Below, piece after piece: positions 8,559-17,974 of a stretch of DNA of 64,000 nt; within the stretch, counting starts at the first letter, position 1, and each line of letters opens with the position of its first letter. The stretch comes from Azospira sp. I13. GTDB lineage: Bacteria > Pseudomonadota > Gammaproteobacteria > Burkholderiales > Rhodocyclaceae. The stretch spans positions 436,970-500,969 of the forward strand of contig NZ_BFBP01000002.1 in assembly GCF_003112695.1 (NCBI RefSeq). Direction: 5' to 3'. A model generated the notes under the pieces. It made no database searches, had not been told where the DNA came from, and was given only the letters and a program-made list of their open reading frames with translations. The position numbers and the translations under genes were made by a program.

Positions 8559-11500
8559 CTACAGGCTGGCCCGCCAGAAGGACTCCGCCTCCGCTGCCGG
8601 CATGGGCCGGGCAAAGTAGAAACCCTGGGCGGCGCCGCAATCGTGGTGCCGCAGAAAGTCCAGCTGCTCCACCGTTTCCACCCCTTCCGCAATCACCGCC
8701 AGGCCCAGGCTATGGGCCATCTGGATGATGGTGGCCGTAATCGCCGCATCATCCGGGTCACTGGCGATATCCCGCACGAAAGCCTGGTCAATCTTTAGCT
8801 TGTCCAGCGGCAGGCGCTTCAGGTAGGCGAGGGAAGAATAGCCGGTGCCGAAATCATCCACCGACAGCTGTACCCCCTGGGCCTTGAGGCGGTCCAGCAA
8901 CTCCACCGCCTGGTCGCCATGGTGCAGCATCATGCTCTCCGTCAGTTCCAGTTCCAGCCAGTCCGGCGACAGACCGCTATCAGCCAGGGCCGAAGTGATG
9001 GAATGCTCGAACTGGGGATGACGGAACTGCAGGGCGGAAATATTCACCGCCACTGGCACTGGCGGCAGCCCTTGTTCCTGCCAGCGGCGGTTCTGGCGGC
9101 AGGCCTCGGCCAGCACCCAGGTCCCAATGGGCACGATCAGCCCGGAATCCTCGGCCACCGGGATGAAACGCCCCGGGGGAATCAGCCCCATTTCAGGGTG
9201 GTGCCAGCGGATCAGGGCCTCGAAGCCGATCAGCTGGTAGTGGCGCCCATCCTTGGCCAGGGCCACCTGGGGCTGGTAATGGAGACAGAACTCCTGGCGC
9301 TCCAGGGCGCGGCGCAGGCTGTTTTCCAGGGAGAGGCGCTCCAGCACCCGGCTATTCATGTCCGGGGTGAAGAAGTGGAAGCTATCCCGGCCGGCCTCTT
9401 TGCTGTGGTACATGGCCGCATCGGCATTACGCACCAGGGTCTGGGCGTCGGCACCGTCGTCGGGATAGACGGCGACGCCGATACTGGCCGTGATTACCAG
9501 ATCATGGCCCTCCAGTTGATAGGGCCGGGTCAGGGCCGCCAGCAACTTCTCCGCCACCTGGGCCGCATCCTGGGGCGCCTCGATGGTGGATAGCAAGACC
9601 ACGAATTCGTCGCCACCGGGGCGGCTCACCGTATCGGCGTTGCGCACACAATCGAGGATACGACGGGCCACTTCCTGCAGCAGCAGGTCCCCTAACTGAT
9701 GGCCGAGGGAATCGTTGATGTTCTTGAAGCGGTCCAGGTCCAGGCAAAGCAGGGCCAGCTGGTCACCATTGCGCCCGGCATGGGCGATGGCCTGCTCCAG
9801 GCGGTCCAGCAACAGGCTGCGATTGGGCAGGCTGGTCAGGCCGTCATGCTCGGCCAGGAAGCGGATCCGCTCCTCGCTCCGCTTGCGCTCGGAAATATCG
9901 GTGAATACCGCCACGTAGTTGCCCAGGGCGCCTGCTTCATCCGGCACCGTGGTGATGGAGAGCCACTCGGGGTAGACGCTGCCGTCCTTGCGCCGATTCC
10001 AGATTTCCCCCTGCCAGGCCCCGGCGCTCTTTAGGTGATGCCAGAGGGTGCCGAAGAAGGCGCTGTCATGGCGCCCGGAATTGAGCACCCGGGGGTCCCG
10101 CCCCAGCACTTCGGCTTCACTGTAGCCGGTGATTTCGGTAAAGGCATGATTGACCGAGAGGATGCGGTTGTCCCGGTCGCAAATGAGGATGCCTTCGCTG
10201 GCCCCATCCAGCACCTTCGCCACCAGCCGCAGCTGGGCCTCCGCCCGCCGCCGTTCGGTGATGTCGTGGATGATGGAATAGAGCAGTTGGCGACCACCGA
10301 GCTGTACCGGGCCGCTGTGCACCTCCACCTCCCGCACCTCGCCGCTGGCGATACGGTGGCGGAAATTGAAATAACGGCGGGCCTCCCGCACGGCCAGAGC
10401 CATCTCCTCTGCCACCTCCTCTGCCGAGAGGGAATTGATGTCCTTGATACTCATGCTGCGCAGCACTTCCACGGGATGGCCGTAGAAGGCCGCGGCAGCC
10501 GGGTTGGCATCGACGATGGCACCGCTTTCCGGATCGATGAGCAGCTTGATGGAGGTGTTGTTCTCGAACATCTGCCGATAGCGTTCCTCGTTCTCCCGCA
10601 GGGCCTGCTCCTGGCGCTTGGCCTGGTCGATATCTTCGATGACCACCACGACGCCCTCCTCCGGCCGCTGGGCATCCACCAGACGGGCGTAGAAGTTGGC
10701 CCAGAAGATGGAGCCGTCCATGCGCCGGAAGCGCCGCTCAAAATGGGCCACACCGCCATCGGCAACGGCGGGGTAAAGCTGACTGCCGAACTCGGAAAAC
10801 TCGGCACTGCTGGGGTAGAAAGGCTCCACGGAACGGCCCAGGGCCTGGCCCAGGGAGATGCCGAAAAGGCGCTCCAGGGCACGGTTGGCGCGAATCAGCT
10901 GACGCCCCCGCACCACCGCGATGACCACCGGGCTGGCATCGAAGATGGACTCCATCTCCGCCACCCGGGCCGAGAGATCGCTCCGGGCCTGGCCCAACTC
11001 CCCCAGTAACTGGTAAAACTCCCGCGCCAGACGGCCGATTTCGTCGTCGTTGAAGGGCGGGCTGTCCAGGGCATGTCCGTGGTCCAGTCGCAGGGCCACC
11101 ACATGCTCCTGCAGATGGGTCAGGGGCTTGAGTACCCGACGCATGGCCAACCACACCAGCAACCCCAGAACCAGGGTCATGACCGCCAGGGAATAGACCG
11201 CCACCCAACGGCCCTCGCGGATCGGCGCATAAGCTTCATCCACCGGCAGCAAGGCACCGAGCACCCAGCCGGTGCTGGGAATGGTCTTGAAGCTCATCAG
11301 CACCCGCTCGCCGTAGCTGGTGCCGCCTTCGGCACTGCCCTCGAAGCCAGCTAGGGCCTTGTCCAGAACCGGGTTCTCCCCGGGCGCCACGGCCACCTTG
11401 AGAATCCGCTCCTGAAAGCGGCTGACCAGGGTGATCCGGTCCTTGGTCAGCAGGGTGAAGTGGCCGCTGCGACCCACCTTGCGCCCGGCCAGGCCGCCCA

Positions 11501-12047
11501 GGAACTGTGGCTTGAGCAATTGCAGGGTACCGGAAAGCACCGCCATGACCCGGCCTTCCCGATCCAGAATGGGGGCCGACATAGCCAAGGTGGGCACCCG
11601 GGTGACCCGCCCCATGAAGGGCGCCGAAACCACCGGCCGGCCCTGGTCCAGCACTTCCCGCACGTGGGGCATGGTGGAAACGTCGGTACCCCGGCGATCC
11701 GGCAGCTCCGGGGTATCGGCAACGACCCGGCCATCAGGATTGGCGACGATGAGGTCGTCGAAGAGTAGCAGCAGGGAATATTTGTCGTCGAGGAAGGCTT
11801 GCAAACGCTGGGGCTGTTGCAGCAGTTCAGGAGTGATGGCGGCGGCGGTGCGGGCCAGGGCAGCCTGATTGAGTTGCACCCGCTGGTCCATTTCTTCGGC
11901 CACGCGGGAGACGAGGGAATATTGCTGATCAGCCACCGTCTGCTGGAGCCGCCCCAGGGTCAGGTTGAGCTGCACATAGCTGCCGGCCCCCACCAGCAGC
12001 ACCACCAGCAAGGTGATGGCCAGGGCCATTTTGGTCTTCAGACTCAC
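8559..12047 (-). CDS. Membrane Cache-HAMP-PAS-GGDEF-EAL regulator
   Basis: A 1162-residue dual-domain c-di-GMP enzyme. A membrane helix at about 8-30 is followed by a large extracytoplasmic Cache-type sensor (about 35-280). A second helix, a HAMP segment and three PAS domains (about 370-740) lead to GGDEF (about 750-910) and EAL (about 920-1160) domains. The cyclase motif is GGDEF with I-site RNAD five residues upstream. The phosphodiesterase motifs are EALIRW, DDFGTGYSSL and EGVET. Both activities look possible; the net one cannot be told. The start was set at GTG 12047 because GGAG lies 5 bases before it; an ATG at 12095 would add 16 unlikely residues. It is convergent with the diguanylate cyclase. 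Confidence 0.93.
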   Translation of the reverse strand: MSLKTKMALAITLLVVLLVGAGSYVQLNLTLGRLQQTVADQQYSLVSRVAEEMDQRVQLNQAALARTAAAITPELLQQPQRLQAFLDDKYSLLLLFDDLIVANPDGRVVADTPELPDRRGTDVSTMPHVREVLDQGRPVVSAPFMGRVTRVPTLAMSAPILDREGRVMAVLSGTLQLLKPQFLGGLAGRKVGRSGHFTLLTKDRITLVSRFQERILKVAVAPGENPVLDKALAGFEGSAEGGTSYGERVLMSFKTIPSTGWVLGALLPVDEAYAPIREGRWVAVYSLAVMTLVLGLLVWLAMRRVLKPLTHLQEHVVALRLDHGHALDSPPFNDDEIGRLAREFYQLLGELGQARSDLSARVAEMESIFDASPVVIAVVRGRQLIRANRALERLFGISLGQALGRSVEPFYPSSAEFSEFGSQLYPAVADGGVAHFERRFRRMDGSIFWANFYARLVDAQRPEEGVVVVIEDIDQAKRQEQALRENEERYRQMFENNTSIKLLIDPESGAIVDANPAAAAFYGHPVEVLRSMSIKDINSLSAEEVAEEMALAVREARRYFNFRHRIASGEVREVEVHSGPVQLGGRQLLYSIIHDITERRRAEAQLRLVAKVLDGASEGILICDRDNRILSVNHAFTEITGYSEAEVLGRDPRVLNSGRHDSAFFGTLWHHLKSAGAWQGEIWNRRKDGSVYPEWLSITTVPDEAGALGNYVAVFTDISERKRSEERIRFLAEHDGLTSLPNRSLLLDRLEQAIAHAGRNGDQLALLCLDLDRFKNINDSLGHQLGDLLLQEVARRILDCVRNADTVSRPGGDEFVVLLSTIEAPQDAAQVAEKLLAALTRPYQLEGHDLVITASIGVAVYPDDGADAQTLVRNADAAMYHSKEAGRDSFHFFTPDMNSRVLERLSLENSLRRALERQEFCLHYQPQVALAKDGRHYQLIGFEALIRWHHPEMGLIPPGRFIPVAEDSGLIVPIGTWVLAEACRQNRRWQEQGLPPVPVAVNISALQFRHPQFEHSITSALADSGLSPDWLELELTESMMLHHGDQAVELLDRLKAQGVQLSVDDFGTGYSSLAYLKRLPLDKLKIDQAFVRDIASDPDDAAITATIIQMAHSLGLAVIAEGVETVEQLDFLRHHDCGAAQGFYFARPMPAAEAESFWRASL

Positions 12048-12136
12048 ATTGTCTCCGTGCCGGCTTGCTTTGTTATGAATGGGCGCTGCGCCCACAGCCC
12101 TGGCTGGCAGTCATATTACCATTGGTAGATGGCTTC

Positions 12137-12158
12137 GGCCGGGGCCCCAACCCCGGCC
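12137..12158 (-). other. GC-rich hairpin after the hydrolase gene
   Basis: A perfect 8-bp inverted repeat (GGCCGGGG / CCCCGGCC, 6-base loop) lies 6 bases past the stop of the fumarylacetoacetase-family gene. On that gene's strand the run of six T precedes the stem instead of following it, so it is not a standard intrinsic terminator. It may still slow polymerase or protect the mRNA end. Confidence 0.4.
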
Positions 12159-12164
12159 AAAAAA

Positions 12165-12881
12165 TCAGGCCAGAGTGACGCTCAGACGCCCGACACCGGC
12201 CACCTCGCCGACCAGGGTATCGCCGGGCAGGATGGTGGATACCCCGGCCGGTGTGCCGGTGAAGATGAGGTCGCCAGGGGCCAGGCGCACCATGGTGGAA
12301 AGGTTGGCGATGATGGCCGCCACCGGCCAGTTCATCTGCCCCAGATCCCCCGACTGGCGCCGTTCCCCATTGACCTCCAGCCAGATGTGGCCACGCTCCG
12401 GGTGACCAGCCCGAGCGGCCGACAGCAGGGGGCCGACGGGGCCGGACTGGTCGAAGCCTTTGCCCATTTCCCAGGGCTGGGCCTTGTCCTTGGCCCGCTG
12501 CTGGTGATCCCGGCGGGTCAGGTCGAAGCCGACGGCGTAGCCGAATACCGCATCCAGAGCCTGCGCCAGGGGGATATCTTGGCCGGCCCGGCCCAGTTCC
12601 GCCACCGCCGGCCCCAGCGCCACCACCAGCTCCACCTCGTGCTGCAGGTTGTCCGTGGCGGGCGGGTAAGCCACCGTGGCGACGTGCCCTTCGGCCACCG
12701 GCACCAGGGCATCCCGGGGCTTGCTGAAGAAGAAGGGCGGTTCCCGGGTATCGGCACCCATTTCCCGGGCGTGGTCGGCATAGTTGCGGCCAACGCAATA
12801 GACCCGCCGCACGGGGAACAGCGTGTCGGCGCCAAGCACCGGCAGGGCAACGACGGGAGGAGGAGCGAAGAGGTAGGGCAT
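12165..12881 (-). CDS. Fumarylacetoacetase-family hydrolase (acylpyruvase type)
   Basis: A 238-residue single-domain FAH protein, metal-dependent, that cleaves or decarboxylates acylpyruvate-type substrates; close relatives act as fumarylpyruvate hydrolase or oxaloacetate decarboxylase. Family marks are YCVGRNYADHAREMG, FFFSKPRDAL, the metal-binding Glu in HEVELVVALG, DLTRRDHQ, PWEMGKGFD and the closing FTGTPAGVS. The ATG chosen has AGGAA 6 bases upstream; the open frame reaches further but overlaps the neighbouring gene. It lies 19 bases after the Nif3-like gene and is probably co-transcribed. No aromatic-degradation gene lies next to it, so the substrate stays open. Confidence 0.88.
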   Translation of the reverse strand: MPYLFAPPPVVALPVLGADTLFPVRRVYCVGRNYADHAREMGADTREPPFFFSKPRDALVPVAEGHVATVAYPPATDNLQHEVELVVALGPAVAELGRAGQDIPLAQALDAVFGYAVGFDLTRRDHQQRAKDKAQPWEMGKGFDQSGPVGPLLSAARAGHPERGHIWLEVNGERRQSGDLGQMNWPVAAIIANLSTMVRLAPGDLIFTGTPAGVSTILPGDTLVGEVAGVGRLSVTLA

Positions 12882-12900
12882 GGGCAATTCCTGCACGGGG

Positions 12901-13647
12901 TTAGACCGGGTTGTCGATATCGATGAAGCGGCAGTCGAGGCCGAAACGCTCGGCCAGGTGGTCGGCCAGGGCCCGGGCACCGCCCCGCTCCGTGGCATGG
13001 TGGCCGCAGGCCAGGTAGGGCACGCCGGTTTCCCGGGCCAGATGGGTGTTCTGTTCGGAGATTTCGCCGGATAGATAGGCGTCCAGCCCCAGGGCCACGG
13101 CCTGTTCAAAGTAGCCCTGGGCACCCCCGGAGCACCAGCCGATGCGGCCGACCAGGCGCTCCGCCGGGCCCACCAGCTGCACCGGGCGCCCCAGGGCCTG
13201 GCCCACCCGGGCCGCCAACGCTGCGGCCGTGCAGGGCTCGGCCAGGCGGCCGTGCCAGGCGATATCCTGGTCACCGAAGCGCCCTTCCGGCACGAAGCCG
13301 CAACCTTGAGCCCACTGGGCGTTGTTGCCCAGCTCCGGGTGGGCATCCAGGGGCAGGTGGTAGGCGATGAGGTTGATGTCATGGCGCAGGAGGGTGGCTA
13401 GGCGTTGTTTGCGGAAGCCGGTGACCCGGCCATCCTCCCCTTTCCAGAACCAGCCATGGTGCACCAGCACTGCATCCGCACCGGCCGCGACTGCGGCATC
13501 CAGCAGGGCCTGGCTGGCGGTGACGCCCGCCACGATGCGGCCAATCTCGGGCTTGCCTTCCACTTGCAAACCGTTTGGGCAATAATCCCGGAACCGGGCC
13601 GCTTCCAGCAATTCATCGAGATAGCGGGTCAATTCTTCACGTTTCAT
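12901..13647 (-). CDS. Nif3-like dinuclear metal centre protein (YbgI family)
   Basis: A 248-residue Nif3/YbgI protein, a hexameric ring with a two-metal site, known as a GTP cyclohydrolase 1 type 2 homologue but of unsettled function. The sequence shows the N-terminal CPNGLQVEG motif, the metal ligands of [11 protein letters not shown] (near 60-70) and the closing [10 protein letters not shown] segment. It is the usual short form without the inserted PII-like domain. It is divergent from the membrane protease at 13669 with only 21 bases between the two start codons, so their promoters overlap. Confidence 0.92.
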   Translation of the reverse strand: MKREELTRYLDELLEAARFRDYCPNGLQVEGKPEIGRIVAGVTASQALLDAAVAAGADAVLVHHGWFWKGEDGRVTGFRKQRLATLLRHDINLIAYHLPLDAHPELGNNAQWAQGCGFVPEGRFGDQDIAWHGRLAEPCTAAALAARVGQALGRPVQLVGPAERLVGRIGWCSGGAQGYFEQAVALGLDAYLSGEISEQNTHLARETGVPYLACGHHATERGGARALADHLAERFGLDCRFIDIDNPV

Positions 13648-13668
13648 GGGTGTTCCCCCTTATTTTTC

Positions 13669-14823
13669 ATGCGCAAGACCTGGTTGATTTTTGCACAAAC
13701 GGTGACGGTGAGTCTTGCCGTGCTGTTTGTCATCGGCACCCTCAAGCCCGAATGGCTGAAGCAGCCGGGCGGCATTGTCTCGCTGCAGGAGGCCCCCCTT
13801 GCCGTCGGCAACGACGGCGCGGTGCAGGGCGGCTTCCGGGAGGCGGTGCGCCGCTCCCTGCCTTCCGTGGTGTACATCTTCACCAGCAAGGAGGTGAAAG
13901 CCTCCCGCCACCCCTTGTTCGACGATCCGGTTTTCCGCCATTTCTTCGGCGACCGCTTCGATAACGAACCCCAGCGGTCCTCGGGCCTGGGCTCCGGCGT
14001 CATCGTCAGCCCTGAGGGCTACATTCTCACCAACTACCACGTGGTAGAGGCGGCCGACGATATCGAGGTGGCGGTGAACGACGGGCGCAAGCTCAAGGCC
14101 AAGGTCATCGGGGCCGACCCGGAATCCGATCTCGCGGTGCTCAAGGTCAATGCCGACAAGCTGCCCGCCATCGTCTTTGGCCAGATGGACAGCATCCGGG
14201 TCGGCGACGTGGTGTTGGCCATCGGCAATCCCTTTGGCGTCGGGCAGACCGTCACCATGGGCATCGTCTCCGCCCTGGGCCGCTCCCACCTGGGCATCAA
14301 CACCTTCGAGAACTTCATTCAGACCGACGCTGCCATCAACCCGGGTAATTCCGGCGGCGCCCTGGTGGATGCCCAGGGCAACCTGATCGGCATCAACACC
14401 GCCATCTACTCCCGCTCCGGCGGTTCCCTGGGCATCGGCTTCGCCATCCCCGTGTCCACCGCCAAGAGCATCATGGAGCAGATCATCCAGAGCGGCACCG
14501 TGACCCGGGGCTGGATCGGCGTCGAGGCCCAGGAAATCACGCCCGAGCTGGCCGAATCCTTCGGCCTGCCTGATGCCGAGGGCGCCCTCATTGCCGGGGT
14601 GCTGCGTGGCAGCCCGGCCGACAGTGCCGGCATCAAGCCTGGCGACATCCTCCTGGGAGTAGACGGCAAGACGGTAAAGGACCCCCAGGTCATGCTCGAC
14701 CTCATTGCCGAACTCAAGCCCGGGACCGCCGTCCCCTTCAAGCTGCGGCGCAACCAGTCCCTGGTGGACGTGCAGGTCAAGATCGGCAAGCGTCCGCCCA
14801 TGCGGCGTGACCCCGACCAGTAA
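13669..14823 (+). CDS. Membrane-anchored S1C serine protease with one PDZ domain
   Basis: A 384-residue HtrA-family protease. An N-terminal membrane anchor (about 4-25), a trypsin-like domain and a single C-terminal PDZ domain (about 285-370) give the layout of DegS/AlgW, the envelope-stress proteases that cut anti-sigma factors. The triad is visible: His in NYHVVEAADD (near 124), Asp in DPESDLAVL (near 153) and Ser in NPGNSGGAL (near 228). The ATG giving MRKTWLIFAQ was chosen; the frame is open further up but overlaps the divergent gene. No rpoE or mucA/rseA gene is near, so the substrate is not shown. A periplasmic quality-control role is possible instead. Confidence 0.92.
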   Translation: MRKTWLIFAQTVTVSLAVLFVIGTLKPEWLKQPGGIVSLQEAPLAVGNDGAVQGGFREAVRRSLPSVVYIFTSKEVKASRHPLFDDPVFRHFFGDRFDNEPQRSSGLGSGVIVSPEGYILTNYHVVEAADDIEVAVNDGRKLKAKVIGADPESDLAVLKVNADKLPAIVFGQMDSIRVGDVVLAIGNPFGVGQTVTMGIVSALGRSHLGINTFENFIQTDAAINPGNSGGALVDAQGNLIGINTAIYSRSGGSLGIGFAIPVSTAKSIMEQIIQSGTVTRGWIGVEAQEITPELAESFGLPDAEGALIAGVLRGSPADSAGIKPGDILLGVDGKTVKDPQVMLDLIAELKPGTAVPFKLRRNQSLVDVQVKIGKRPPMRRDPDQ

Positions 14824-14841
14824 GGCCGGGCGGAGACTGCC

Positions 14842-15657
14842 ATGTGCCAACTGCTGGGCATGAACTGCAACGTGCCGACGGATATCTGTTTTTCCTTCAC
14901 CGGTTTCCAGGCCCGGGGCGGCCTCACCGACGTCCATGCCGACGGTTGGGGCATCGCCTTCTTCGAAGGCCGGGGGACCCGCCTCTTCCTTGACCCCCAG
15001 CCTTCGGCCCATTCGCCGGTAGCGGCTTTGGTAGGGCAGTACCCCATCCGCTCCCGCAACGTCATTGCCCACATCCGCAAGGCCACCCAGGGCGTGGTGG
15101 CCCTGGAGAACACCCACCCCTTCATGCGCGAGTTGTGGGGCCGCTACTGGATCTTCGCCCACAACGGCAACCTGATCGATTTCGACCCGCCCCTGGACGG
15201 CAGCGTCATGCCCGTGGGCAACACGGATAGCGAACGCGCCTTCTGCTGGCTCCTCACATGCCTGCGTCAGCGTTTCGGCGATCATGCGCCGGCCTCCGCC
15301 GAGCTTTTCACCGCCCTCACGGAACTGGCCCGGGACCTCGGCACCCGGGGCGAGTGCAATTTCCTGCTCTCCAACGGCGACTGGCTGTTCGTCCATTGCT
15401 CCACCCAGCTCACCTATATCGTGCGCCAGGCGCCCTTTGCCAAGGCCCATCTGAAGGACCAGGACGTCACGGTGGATTTCAGCGAGGTGACCACTCCCGA
15501 TGACCGGGTGGCGGTGATCGCCACCCAGCCCCTGACGGACGACGAGGTATGGACGCCCATGGAGCCGGGCAGTCTGTGGTGGTTCGAGGAAGGGAAAGTG
15601 GTGCAGACCGCGACGACCGTGCCCGGCCCAAAGAAGGCTGCCTGCGCGGCAACCTAG
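14842..15657 (+). CDS. Class II glutamine amidotransferase-like protein (YafJ family)
   Basis: A 271-residue Ntn-hydrolase-fold protein. Cys2 (MCQLLGMNC) would be the nucleophile after removal of Met1. Other family marks are HADGWGIAFF, the Arg in AHIRKATQG, and FAHNGNL. It has no synthase domain, so it probably acts on a small amide such as a gamma-glutamyl compound, as proposed for YafJ/DUG3 relatives. It follows the protease by 18 bases and ends 12 bases from the convergent tatC. The substrate is unknown. Confidence 0.9.
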   Translation: MCQLLGMNCNVPTDICFSFTGFQARGGLTDVHADGWGIAFFEGRGTRLFLDPQPSAHSPVAALVGQYPIRSRNVIAHIRKATQGVVALENTHPFMRELWGRYWIFAHNGNLIDFDPPLDGSVMPVGNTDSERAFCWLLTCLRQRFGDHAPASAELFTALTELARDLGTRGECNFLLSNGDWLFVHCSTQLTYIVRQAPFAKAHLKDQDVTVDFSEVTTPDDRVAVIATQPLTDDEVWTPMEPGSLWWFEEGKVVQTATTVPGPKKAACAAT

Positions 15658-15669
15658 GCCGGCGGGGGA

Positions 15670-16449
15670 TTATTCCGGCTTGTGGTCTGCCGGTAGGGTG
15701 GGCCGTTCGGGCCGGCGGCCGATGAAGGAAGCCAGGATGATACCCAGTTCGTAGAGCAGCCACAGGGGCACCGCCAGCATGATCTGGGACAACACATCGG
15801 GGGGCGTGAAGATGGCGCCGATGACGAAGGCGCCGACAATCACATAGGGCCGCCATTCCTTCAGCTTGGCGATATCCACCAGACCGATACGCACCAGCAC
15901 GATGACAATCACCGGCACTTCGAAGGTGATGCCGAAGGCGACGAAGGTGGAGAGAACGAAGGACAGGTACTTGTCGATATCCGTCATCCAGGCCACGCCT
16001 TCCGGCGCCACCTTGGCCATGAAACCGAAGACCGTAGGGAATACCAGGAAGTAGGCGAAGGCCATACCACAGAAGAAGAGCAGCACCGAGGCGATGACCA
16101 GGGGCAGTACCAGGCGCTTCTCATGGGCATAAAGGCCCGGCGCCACGAAGGCCCAGGCCTGGAACAACACGTAGGGCAAGGCGATGAGAAAAGCCACCAT
16201 CATGGTGACCTTCATCGGCACCAGGAACACCCCCACCACATCGGTGGCGATCATCTGGCCGCCGGCCGGCAGGGTGGCCAGCAGGGGATTGGCCAGCAGG
16301 GAGTACAGCTCCTTGGACCAGGGGAAGAGGCAGACGAACACCACCACCACGGCCAGCAGGGCGCGGATCAGGCGGTCCCGCAGTTCCACCAGGTGGGAAA
16401 GGAAGGACTCTTCGGCTTGGCCGTTGTCGTCGGGGCTGTCGAGACTCAT
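15670..16449 (-). CDS. tatC: Sec-independent translocase subunit TatC
   Basis: A 259-residue polytopic inner-membrane protein that recognises twin-arginine signal peptides with TatB. The conserved cytoplasmic N-terminal motif HLVELRDRL is followed by six hydrophobic helices. The start giving MSLDSPDD was chosen; 26 extra residues possible upstream are Pro-rich and overlap nothing conserved. It is the last gene of tatA-tatB-tatC, 25 bases after tatB. It is convergent with the amidotransferase gene. Confidence 0.97.
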   Translation of the reverse strand: MSLDSPDDNGQAEESFLSHLVELRDRLIRALLAVVVVFVCLFPWSKELYSLLANPLLATLPAGGQMIATDVVGVFLVPMKVTMMVAFLIALPYVLFQAWAFVAPGLYAHEKRLVLPLVIASVLLFFCGMAFAYFLVFPTVFGFMAKVAPEGVAWMTDIDKYLSFVLSTFVAFGITFEVPVIVIVLVRIGLVDIAKLKEWRPYVIVGAFVIGAIFTPPDVLSQIMLAVPLWLLYELGIILASFIGRRPERPTLPADHKPE

Positions 16450-16474
16450 GGATGGCGGGAGGAATGGCGGAGCA

Positions 16475-16945
16475 TCAGGACTTGGGGGCTTCGGCCGGAG
16501 CCGGAGAAGACACAGCGGCATCGGCAAGCGAAGTGATCACTTCGGGAGCGGCCGGAGGGGTAACAGGAGCGGCGGCGGCAACTTCGGCCACCACATCAGT
16601 TGGCACCGCGGCCGGGGCGGTAGCCGGGGCAACGTCCGCCACCGGGTCGGCAGCGGGCGCCGGCGGCTGAATCGCCTCGTTGAGCCCCTTTTCGGTACTG
16701 CTCAGGCCCTGCTGGATGGAGTTCTCGAAGCTGCGGGCCGAATCCTGGATCTGCCCCTGGAGCTTCTTCAGCTCATCCAGCTGCATTTCCCGGTTGATGT
16801 CGGACTTCACGTCATTGACGTACCGCTGCAGGCGGCCGAGCAGATGGCCGGCCGTGCGCGCCACTTTGGGCAGGCGCTCGGGGCCGATGACGATCAGCGC
16901 CACCACGGCGATGACGATGAGTTCGGAAAAGCCGACATCAAACAT
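16475..16945 (-). CDS. tatB: Tat translocase subunit TatB
   Basis: A 156-residue protein with the typical beginning MFDVGFSELIVIAVVALIV: one short membrane helix, the GPERLP hinge, then an amphipathic helix and a long Ala/Pro-rich tail. It forms the signal-peptide receptor with TatC. The ATG fits the family start; a TTG 21 bases upstream is a weaker alternative. It lies between tatA (81-base gap) and tatC. Confidence 0.96.
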   Translation of the reverse strand: MFDVGFSELIVIAVVALIVIGPERLPKVARTAGHLLGRLQRYVNDVKSDINREMQLDELKKLQGQIQDSARSFENSIQQGLSSTEKGLNEAIQPPAPAADPVADVAPATAPAAVPTDVVAEVAAAAPVTPPAAPEVITSLADAAVSSPAPAEAPKS

Positions 16946-17026
16946 AAGTAGAGGGAGAAAGGCCAATAAAAGGCCGGGGGCCCGGCAGCCGGCGGCTCCA
17001 CGGGCGATCCCGGCACGAGGGGTTCA

Positions 17027-17254
17027 TCAGGACTTGGTCTTTTCCTTGATCTCGCCCTCGATGGTCTGGCCACCGGAGACCTGCTGGGGAGGCGTGGCCG
17101 GAGTACCTTCAGCGGTACCTTCCTTGATGCCGTCCTTGAAGCCCTTGACCGCACCGCCCAGGTCCTGGCCTATGTTGCGCAGCTTCTTGGTGCCGAAAAC
17201 CAGCATGACGATCACCAGAACGATCAGCCAGTGCCAAATGCTAAAGCTACCCAT
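17027..17254 (-). CDS. tatA: Tat translocase subunit TatA
   Basis: A 75-residue protein with an N-terminal membrane helix (about 6-21), the [10 protein letters not shown] hinge and an amphipathic helix ([11 protein letters not shown]), which oligomerises into the Tat pore. The polar tail is short. The start is one base from the stop of the HIT gene, so tatABC seems to be read through from hisE and the HIT gene, an order common in betaproteobacteria. Confidence 0.97.
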   Translation of the reverse strand: MGSFSIWHWLIVLVIVMLVFGTKKLRNIGQDLGGAVKGFKDGIKEGTAEGTPATPPQQVSGGQTIEGEIKEKTKS

Positions 17255-17255
17255 A

Positions 17256-17615
17256 TCAGTCTCCTTGAATTCGTTTCAGCATCGGTCCGACAGGCGCGTC
17301 GCCCCCGACGATGTGGGCGTGCAGGTGCGGTACTTCCTGCTGGCCGATGCGGCCGGTATTGATGATGACGCGGAAGCCCTCGGGACTTCCCTGATCCACC
17401 GCAATTTTGTTGGCCACGGACAGCAGGCGGCCCAGCACCTCGCCATCGGCCTCGCCAACGTGGGCCAGGGACTCGATGTGGCGCTTGGGCACCACCAGCA
17501 CATGCACCGGCCGAAGCGGGTTGATGTCGAGGAAGGCGAAGACATGCTCGTCTTCATAGACCTTGCGGGAGGGAATCTCGCCGCGCACGATCTTGCAGAA
17601 AATGCAGTTATCCAT
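17256..17615 (-). CDS. HIT family nucleotide-binding protein (HINT type)
   Basis: A 119-residue histidine-triad protein. N-terminal [12 protein letters not shown] and the HLHAHIVGG triad near residue 98 place it with HinT-like purine nucleoside phosphoramidases. It sits 35 bases after hisE and one base before tatA. This position between the his and tat genes is conserved in many betaproteobacteria, though no link to either pathway is shown. Confidence 0.95.
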   Translation of the reverse strand: MDNCIFCKIVRGEIPSRKVYEDEHVFAFLDINPLRPVHVLVVPKRHIESLAHVGEADGEVLGRLLSVANKIAVDQGSPEGFRVIINTGRIGQQEVPHLHAHIVGGDAPVGPMLKRIQGD

Positions 17616-17650
17616 GATTACCCGGGTTCAGAAAATGGCGGGGAGCCGCA

Positions 17651-17974
17651 TCATTTCGTGCGGGAAGCCTTCTCGTCAATCCCGGAAATACCCTCACGAC
17701 GGCGCATTTCCTGGGACACGTCCTCGATGGAAAGGCCGTAGAAGGCCAGCAGCACCAGGATGTGGTAGATCACATCGGTGGATTCCCAGACGATGTTGAG
17801 GCGCTTGCCTTCCTTGCCAGCCATGATCAGCTCGGCGCATTCCTCACCGATCTTCTTGAGGATGGCATCCGGCCCCTTGGCGAAGAGCTGGGCGGTGTAG
17901 GAGGTCTCCGGGTCCGCGTTGCGGCGAGAGGCCAGGGTATCGGAGAGGCGGTGCAGGATGTCGTGAGTGCTCAT
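17651..17974 (-). CDS. hisE: Phosphoribosyl-ATP pyrophosphatase HisE
   Basis: A 107-residue enzyme for step 2 of histidine synthesis (PR-ATP to PR-AMP). The MazG-like helical core shows [15 protein letters not shown] and the downstream Glu/Asp residues (WESTDVIYH) for Mg binding. The ATG overlaps the hisI stop by four bases (ATGA). The frame is open far upstream, but that lies within hisI. HisE is separate from HisI, unlike the HisIE fusion of enterobacteria. Confidence 0.96.
   Translation of the reverse strand: MSTHDILHRLSDTLASRRNADPETSYTAQLFAKGPDAILKKIGEECAELIMAGKEGKRLNIVWESTDVIYHILVLLAFYGLSIEDVSQEMRRREGISGIDEKASRTK

Noticed and set aside
12137-12164. Intrinsic terminator after the fumarylacetoacetase-family gene
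   Set aside because: The T-run comes before the stem on the coding strand instead of after it, so it is listed only as a hairpin.
13660-15450. 596-codon minus-strand frame, Gly/His/Asp-rich
   Set aside because: It lies fully over the S1C protease and amidotransferase genes, which have catalytic motifs; the composition is typical of antisense GC-rich frames.
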